Source: Halorubrum ruber (GTDB taxonomy: Archaea > Halobacteriota > Halobacteria > Halobacteriales > Haloferacaceae). Taken from it: 64,000 bases of DNA. The notes under the pieces were generated by a model. It was not told the origin of the DNA, did not search any database, and worked only from the letters and a program-made list of their open reading frames with translations. The stretch covers positions 1,860,001 through 1,924,000 of the forward strand of contig NZ_CP073695.1 of assembly GCF_018228765.1 (NCBI RefSeq), read 5' to 3'. Positions within the stretch are counted from its first letter, which is position 1; the number at the start of each line of letters is the position of its first letter. A program made the translations under genes and the position numbers. Positions 59,544 to 64,000 of this stretch are shown here, piece by piece.

Positions 59544-60113
59544 TTATTCGTCGCCCTGGGCGTCGACGATCACGACCTCGCCGTCCTCGACGGTGACGTT
59601 GATCAGCGTCTTCACGTTGTAATCGGTGTCGTCGAGCTCGTTCGGGCCGGCCTTCTTGATCACGGCGACCACGTCGACGACCTCCGCGCCGACCTCGTCG
59701 GTGAGCGCGTCGAGGATGGCCTTCATCGTGCCGCCCGTCGAGAGCACGTCGTCGAGCACGAGCACGCGGTCGCCCTCCTCGACGTCGTTGATGTACATCT
59801 CAGACTCGGAGTAGCCGGTCTCTTGGAACAGCGGCACCTCGCCGTCGAGGCCGTACTGGCGCTTCCGGATGACGACGAGGGGGATGTCGGTCATCAAAGA
59901 GAGCGCGGTGGAGATGTGGATCCCCATCGCCGCGGGGGTGACGATCTTGTCGACGTTCTCCAGCTCGGCCTTCCGGATGATCCGGATGACGATCTCCCGG
60001 AGCAGCTCCGGTTCGAGCATCGGGACGCCGTCGCTGATCGGGTGGACGAAGTACTGGTACTCGCCTTTCTCGATGATCGGCGCGTCGAGGAGCGACTGCC
60101 GCAACTGGTCCAT
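59544..60113 (-). CDS. hpt: hypoxanthine/guanine phosphoribosyltransferase
   Basis: A 189-residue purine salvage enzyme. The PRPP-binding motif is [19 protein letters not shown] (116-134, Asp121-Asp122). [31 protein letters not shown] precedes it, as in archaeal HGPRTases. It converts hypoxanthine or guanine plus PRPP to IMP or GMP. It lies between repeat copies D and E. TTTATTAAT about 20-27 bases upstream (minus strand, 60131-60140) is its TATA box. Confidence 0.93.
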   Translation of the reverse strand: MDQLRQSLLDAPIIEKGEYQYFVHPISDGVPMLEPELLREIVIRIIRKAELENVDKIVTPAAMGIHISTALSLMTDIPLVVIRKRQYGLDGEVPLFQETGYSESEMYINDVEEGDRVLVLDDVLSTGGTMKAILDALTDEVGAEVVDVVAVIKKAGPNELDDTDYNVKTLINVTVEDGEVVIVDAQGDE

Positions 60114-60203
60114 GTCGCCGGTACTCGGGCGGATTAATAAAGCGTGGCGGTTACGGAATCGCGATGAGAGGTGATGGCACGGAGCGGGGGAATCGAACGT
60201 CCG

Positions 60204-60550
60204 CTTATGAATCTCGCAGCGATCAGAACGCCACCGAAGCCCCGGCCGCGAGGCGGACGCACGCTCGGGGCGGTCCTCGCTCGTTCGCTCCGCTCACTCG
60301 CTGCGGTCCTACCGTCGTCATCAGAACGCTTCACGTTCTGATTGGCTCACGAGAGCTCCGCTCTCGTGAACGCCTGCGCCCGCCTCGCGGCCGCCCCTTC
60401 GAGTCCCGCCCCGCACAGCACCTCTCGCCTCCCCAGCCTCGCCGTTCGCTCCGGGCTCCCTCCGGTCGCCCGTCGCTCACGGCGTCCCTCGCACGCGCTC
60501 CTCGCGCCCTATCGGGCGCTCGGAGGCGCGCGCCACCGCGTCCGTTCGCA
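60204..60550 (-). repeat. structured intergenic repeat, copy E (minus orientation)
   Basis: Reverse-oriented copy. Stem 2 pairs 60244-60255 with 60381-60392 (12 base pairs, longer with bulges). Box 2 reads CCCCTTCGAGTCCCGCC here, and box 1 CTCGCCTCCCCAGCCTCGCC. The loop between the stem 2 arms holds two extra hairpins (TCAGAACG...CGTTCTGA; TCACGAGAG...CTCTCGTGA). The right end lacks a clear TATA-like box and runs to the end of the enoyl-CoA hydratase gene. Confidence 0.8.
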
Positions 60551-60556
60551 ACTCTA

Positions 60557-61333
60557 CTACTCGAACTCCGGCTCGCGCTTCTCCAAGAACGCCTCCATCC
60601 CCTCGCGCTGGTCGTGCGTGCCGAACAGGCCGGCCCACGCCCGGCGCTCCAAGGCCAGCCCGGTCGACGCCGACCCCTCGCCGGCCGCGTTGAGCGCCTC
60701 CTTCGCGGCTCGCAGCGCGGTCGCGGGCTTCGCGGCTAACTCGCCCGCCAGCTCGTCGATCCGGTCGTCGAACTCTGCGTCGGCGACGACCTCGCCGACG
60801 AAGCCGACCTCGGCCGCCTCGGCCGCGTCGATCCGCTCGCCGAGGAAGATCAGCCGGCGGGCGACCTCGTCGCCGACGAGCGCCGGGAGCCGCTGGGTGC
60901 CGCCCCAGCCCGGAATGATGCCGAGGTCGATCTCCGTCTGTCCGAGGACCGCGCTCTCGGCGGCGACGCGGAGGTCACAGGCCAAGGCGAGTTCGCAGCC
61001 CCCGCCGAAGGCGTACCCGTCGACCGCGGCGATCGTCGGCGCCGGGAACGTCTCGATGGCCTCCGCGACGCGGTGGCCGAGCTCTGCGTACGCCTGCGCC
61101 TCGGGCGTCGACATGTCGACCATGTAGGAGATGTCCGCGCCCGCGACGAACGCGTCGTCGCCCGCGCCGGCGATCACGAGGACGCGGGCGTCGCGGTCGG
61201 CGGCCTCGTCTAACGCCCCCTCGATCGCTTCGAGCGTCTCGACGGTGAGCGCGTTGAGCTGTTCCGGTCGGTCGACGGTGATCGTCGCGACCCCGCGGTC
61301 GTCGACGTCGAAGTCGATGGTATCCCGAGTCAT
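60557..61333 (-). CDS. enoyl-CoA hydratase/isomerase family protein
   Basis: A 258-residue crotonase-fold enzyme. VLVIAGAGDDAFVAGADIS and YAFGGGCELALACDLRVAA form the oxyanion hole. The two catalytic-type acidic residues are in GYAFGGGCELAL and LGQTEIDLGIIPGWGGTQRLP. It would hydrate 2-enoyl-CoA in fatty-acid or amino-acid degradation. ATG at 61333 gives MTRDTIDFDVDDRGVATITV. Confidence 0.92.
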   Translation of the reverse strand: MTRDTIDFDVDDRGVATITVDRPEQLNALTVETLEAIEGALDEAADRDARVLVIAGAGDDAFVAGADISYMVDMSTPEAQAYAELGHRVAEAIETFPAPTIAAVDGYAFGGGCELALACDLRVAAESAVLGQTEIDLGIIPGWGGTQRLPALVGDEVARRLIFLGERIDAAEAAEVGFVGEVVADAEFDDRIDELAGELAAKPATALRAAKEALNAAGEGSASTGLALERRAWAGLFGTHDQREGMEAFLEKREPEFE

Positions 61334-61422
61334 ACGGACCTCGTCGCGGGGCGGCGTGAAAACGGTTCGGCAGGCGGAACCTTGGCTGCTTCCGCTGGTC
61401 GGCGAGCCTCCCGTGTCCCCTA

Positions 61423-61644
61423 TTAGACCTCTTCGCGGCTGTCGATCCCTGTGTAGATGAACCACGCCGTCGTGTACACGCCGACGAACAGCAGGTAGCC
61501 GACGATCAGCCCCCCGAGCTGTCGGCTCGCGAGCCCGTCGGGGAGCGTCCGCGAGAGGATCCCGAGCGCGAGGACGAAGACGACGAGGGAGAACAGCCCC
61601 GAGATGGCGTACACGCCGAGGTCCGAAGTGAGACGTTCGCGCAC
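61423..61644 (-). CDS. two-helix membrane protein of unknown function
   Basis: A 73-residue protein with two hydrophobic segments (VYAISGLFSLVVFVLALGIL and GGLIVGYLLFVGVYTTAWFIY). I do not recognise the family. Codon use and helix pattern are consistent with a real small haloarchaeal membrane protein. It lies between the enoyl-CoA hydratase and the divergent aroC. Confidence 0.65.
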   Translation of the reverse strand: MRERLTSDLGVYAISGLFSLVVFVLALGILSRTLPDGLASRQLGGLIVGYLLFVGVYTTAWFIYTGIDSREEV

Positions 61645-61749
61645 GCACCCACCAACGCGTTCCCGTTACATACCGCCATCGGTCGCGCGGCAGCCGACAC
61701 CGGTTGCGCGGATTGCAACCCCTATATGCCCCCGGCCACACGTGAGGGT

Positions 61750-62937
61750 ATGAACGGGAACCGGTTCGGCCGACTCTTCCAGCTGACGACCTACGGCGAG
61801 AGCCACGGCGACGCGATGGGCGTCACCGTCTCCGGCGTGCCCGCGGGCGTCGAGCTCGACGAGGAGGCCATCCAGGCGCAGCTCGACCGGCGCAAGCCGG
61901 GCCAGTCGATGATCACTACCTCGCGGGGCGAGCCCGACGAGGTCGTCGTCAACTCCGGCGTTCAGGACGGCTACACCACGGGGACGCCGATCGGGATGGT
62001 GATACAGAACAAGGACGCGCGCTCGGGCAAGTACGAGCCGTACGTCACCGCGCCGCGCCCCTCGCACGGCGACTACACCTACTCCGCGAAGTTCGGCACG
62101 CGCAACTGGGGCGGCGGCGGGCGCTCCTCAGCCCGGGAGACCGTCAACTGGGTCGCCGCGGGCGCGGTCGCCGAGCAGGTCCTCGACGCCTCCGACCACG
62201 ACGTCGAGATCAAAGCGCACGTCAACCGCATCGGCGACGTCGAGGCCGACCCGGTGAGCTTCGACCAGCTCCTCGCGAACAGCGAGGAGAACGACGTGCG
62301 CTGCGCCGACCCCGACGCGGCCGCCGAGATGCAGGAGTTAATCGAGGAGTACCAAGAGAAGGGCGACTCGATCGGCGGCTCGATCTACTTCGAGTGTCGC
62401 GGCGTCCCGCGCGGGCTCGGCGCGCCGCGTTTCGACGGGTTCCCGAGCCGGCTCGGGCAGGCGATGTTCTCGATCCCGGCGACGACCGGCGTCGAGTTCG
62501 GCCTCGGGAAAGAGGCCGTCGACGTGACGGGCAGCGAGCGCAACGAGGACTGGACGTTCGACGACGGCGAGTCGTTCGACCACGTCGAGAGCGACGAGGG
62601 AGACCCCGTCCCCGAGGGGAACGACCACGGCGGCCTTCAGGGCGGGATAACCACGGGAGAGCCGATCTACGGAGAGGCCACGTGGCACGCGCCCACCTCG
62701 ATCCCCAAGAAACAGCGCTCCGCCGACTGGGAGACCGGCGAGGAGAAGGAGATTCAGGTCGTCGGGCGCCACGACCCCGTCCTCCCGCCGCGGGCCGTCC
62801 CCGTCGTCGAGGCGATGCTCTACTGTACCGTCCTCGACTTCATGCTGCTCGCCGGGCGGATCAACCCCGACCGCGTCGACGGCAACCCGGGGCAGTACGA
62901 CACCGACTACCACCCGAGCAGCCCGGAGAACGAGTAG
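61750..62937 (+). CDS. aroC: chorismate synthase
   Basis: A 395-residue shikimate-pathway enzyme converting EPSP to chorismate. MNGNRFGRLFQLTTYGESHG (signature 1) starts the protein. GGGGRSSARETVNWVAAGAVAEQ is signature 2, and LQGGITTGEPIYGEA and HDPVLPPRAVPVVEAM are further family motifs. A reduced flavin is required. A TATA-like CCTATATG lies about 30 bases before the ATG. Chorismate also feeds MenD at 13.1-15.0 kb. Confidence 0.96.
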   Translation: MNGNRFGRLFQLTTYGESHGDAMGVTVSGVPAGVELDEEAIQAQLDRRKPGQSMITTSRGEPDEVVVNSGVQDGYTTGTPIGMVIQNKDARSGKYEPYVTAPRPSHGDYTYSAKFGTRNWGGGGRSSARETVNWVAAGAVAEQVLDASDHDVEIKAHVNRIGDVEADPVSFDQLLANSEENDVRCADPDAAAEMQELIEEYQEKGDSIGGSIYFECRGVPRGLGAPRFDGFPSRLGQAMFSIPATTGVEFGLGKEAVDVTGSERNEDWTFDDGESFDHVESDEGDPVPEGNDHGGLQGGITTGEPIYGEATWHAPTSIPKKQRSADWETGEEKEIQVVGRHDPVLPPRAVPVVEAMLYCTVLDFMLLAGRINPDRVDGNPGQYDTDYHPSSPENE

Positions 62938-63044
62938 CGGGCGAGGCGGTTCGGAGCGGCTTTTCGCGGTGGCAACTGATTCGAGAGGTGATACGTCGTT
63001 GACTCGCTCACAAATTCATTACAGAATATTACAGACTATGACAC

Positions 63045-63368
63045 ATGTCGATCGGTATCGACGCGTTCGATGACGAGCCGGAGGCGGCACTCGACGTCGC
63101 TTCCGGAACGCAGCCGTATCGAATCCTCGCGTTCCTCGCCGAACACGACGACCAAGCGTTCACCCAGACCGAGATCCACGAGGAGACGGGAATCAAGCGC
63201 GGGAGCGTCGGTGCCGTCCTATCGCGACTCGAGGACCGCGGACTCGTCCGCCATCGGGGTCGCTACTGGGCGATCGCCGAGAACGAGCGGCTCGCGTCGT
63301 TCGCCGCGCAACAGGCGGCGAGCTCGGCGTCGACGACGGACGATTACTACGGCGAGGACGGAGCGTGA
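63045..63368 (+). CDS. MarR-like winged-helix protein
   Basis: A 107-residue regulator. PYRILAFLAEHDDQAFTQTEIHEETGIKRGSVGAVLSRLEDRGLVRHRGRYWAI is a winged helix. In haloarchaea this family often precedes a PemK/MazF-type growth-inhibitor gene, but none follows here. ATATTACAG and TTCATTACAG precede the start. It may be an orphan antitoxin. Confidence 0.8.
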   Translation: MSIGIDAFDDEPEAALDVASGTQPYRILAFLAEHDDQAFTQTEIHEETGIKRGSVGAVLSRLEDRGLVRHRGRYWAIAENERLASFAAQQAASSASTTDDYYGEDGA

Positions 63369-63390
63369 CCGAAGAAGGCGGCCTGGGTCC

Positions 63391-63600
63391 TCACTCCCCC
63401 GGCGACCACTCGCAGGCGTTCCCCGCGGTGAGGTCGTTCTCGTCGACGTGCGCGGAGAGGCACGCGTAGTTACAGAAGTACGTCGGCGAGCCACAGCCGT
63501 CGTCGCAGTCGCGCACACAGATCGGGTCGTGGTCGAAAATCCGCGAGCCGCAGTACGCGCAGGTCTCGTCGGCGTCGGGCGTCGACACGGTCGTGGACAT
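63391..63600 (-). CDS. small cysteine-rich zinc protein
   Basis: A 69-residue protein: DADETCAYCGSRIFDHDPICVRDCDDG, then CGSPTYFCNYACLSAHVDEND. Eight cysteines arranged CxxC, CxxxC, CxxxxxxCxxxC and a terminal NACEW suggest two zinc sites. It resembles haloarchaeal DUF7576-type proteins. Role unknown. Confidence 0.8.
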   Translation of the reverse strand: MSTTVSTPDADETCAYCGSRIFDHDPICVRDCDDGCGSPTYFCNYACLSAHVDENDLTAGNACEWSPGE

Positions 63601-63651
63601 AGCCGGAGACAGTACCTGCGGCGGTGAAAAGGCGTCGCACGTCTGTGCGAC

Positions 63652-64000
63652 TCACACCACGATGACGGCGTCGACGACGACGAGCAGGACGAAGCCGAAG
63701 AGGAAGGCGCCGGTCGCGGCGTCCGCGTGTCCGTGGCCGTGTGAGGAGGGGATCAGCTCCCGGAAGACGACCGCGAGCATCGCACCCGCCGCGAATCCCG
63801 ACGATATCGGAAACAGCCCGGCGCTGAGCCCGACGAGAGAGAAGCCGAAGAGGGACGCGACGACCTGCGGGACGACCCCCGAGAGCGTGGTGTACCAAAT
63901 CACTCGCAGGTTCGACATCCCCGTCTCGGCCATCGGCACCGCGAACGCGAACCCGTCCGGGACGTTCTGAAGCCCGATCACGACCGCGAGCAGCAGCGCG
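63652..64000 (-). CDS. ZIP-family metal transporter (partial, C-terminal part)
   Basis: The visible frame starts beyond the window edge. VIGLQNVPDGFAFAVPMAETG is a ZIP helix with the NVPDG metal site, and FPISSGFAAGAMLAVVFRELIPSSHGHGHAD includes the REL/I-P motif and a His-rich end. The final helix is AFLFGFVLLVVVDAVIVV. It probably moves zinc or another divalent metal. The N-terminal part is missing from this window. Confidence 0.88.
   Translation of the reverse strand, partial: ALLLAVVIGLQNVPDGFAFAVPMAETGMSNLRVIWYTTLSGVVPQVVASLFGFSLVGLSAGLFPISSGFAAGAMLAVVFRELIPSSHGHGHADAATGAFLFGFVLLVVVDAVIVV

Noticed and set aside
59544-60113. hpt as cargo of the flanking repeats D and E
   Set aside because: The two copies are in opposite orientation, but hpt is a normal GC-rich housekeeping gene with its own promoter, and other copies flank no gene in this way.

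Overview
The window is a piece of a haloarchaeal chromosome (class Halobacteria; gene content and style fit Halorubrum or a close relative). The evidence is GC-rich coding sequence, strongly acidic proteins, TATA-like boxes (TTTATAA, TTTAAG) about 25-30 bases before many start codons with almost no leader, GTG starts, a bacterio-opsin-activator type HTH regulator, a class III-like type IV pilin, Tat-type signal sequences and several haloarchaea-specific small zinc proteins.

Layout. 1-10.5 kb: phosphosugar mutase, acylphosphatase, an HxlR regulator-DoxX-VOC dioxygenase cluster, a frameshifted DUF21 protein, and a three-gene ABC export operon whose first permease carries a PrsW-like domain. 10.5-18.9 kb: TRIC channel, DUF2797, menD, DUF5830, then a second VOC dioxygenase coupled to an alpha/beta hydrolase, and a divergent Bat-type regulator/DUF2249 pair. 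19.5-28.8 kb: EamA and MFS transporters, a radical SAM/SPASM protein, and a two-gene AddAB-like helicase-nuclease operon. 28.8-35.1 kb: accessory island with an HTH+PIN toxin-antitoxin pair, a PD-(D/E)XK-like protein and an unknown protein that share an operator-like motif, a pilin, pseudogene debris and an AT-rich trypsin-like protease, ending at a tRNA-Arg. 35.4-49.2 kb: housekeeping genes (RecA-like ATPase, cysteine synthase, thrS, histidine kinase, aminotransferase, IMPDH-like enzyme, methyltransferase, MFS, SDR) ending in a TumA/TumE-type toxin-antitoxin pair with a frameshifted toxin. 49.5-54.8 kb: an integrated mobile element of about 5.2 kb bounded by a duplicated tRNA-Lys 3' end, with tyrosine integrase, Tat lipoprotein and primase-like protein. 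55-64 kb: DHH/TrkA-N protein, sugar nucleotidyltransferase, hpt, enoyl-CoA hydratase, aroC, small regulators and a ZIP transporter cut by the window edge.

Two signals stand out. First, five copies of a 300-560 base intergenic element (2.75, 19.0, 36.6, 58.9 and 60.2 kb) share invariant single-stranded boxes, TATA-like ends and at least three long stems whose sequence differs between copies while pairing is kept. This looks like a dispersed structured RNA or a mobile structured repeat. Second, two clusters (3.2-4.7 kb and 16.1-17.8 kb) together reproduce the parts list of the Bacillus CatDE/MhqED quinone and thiol-stress systems, including a YodB/CatR-like regulator with the sensor-type cysteine next to its HTH.

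The mobile element has its own internal puzzle: a roughly 100-base, three-block repeat with fixed spacing occurs twice inside it (50.75 and 52.49 kb).
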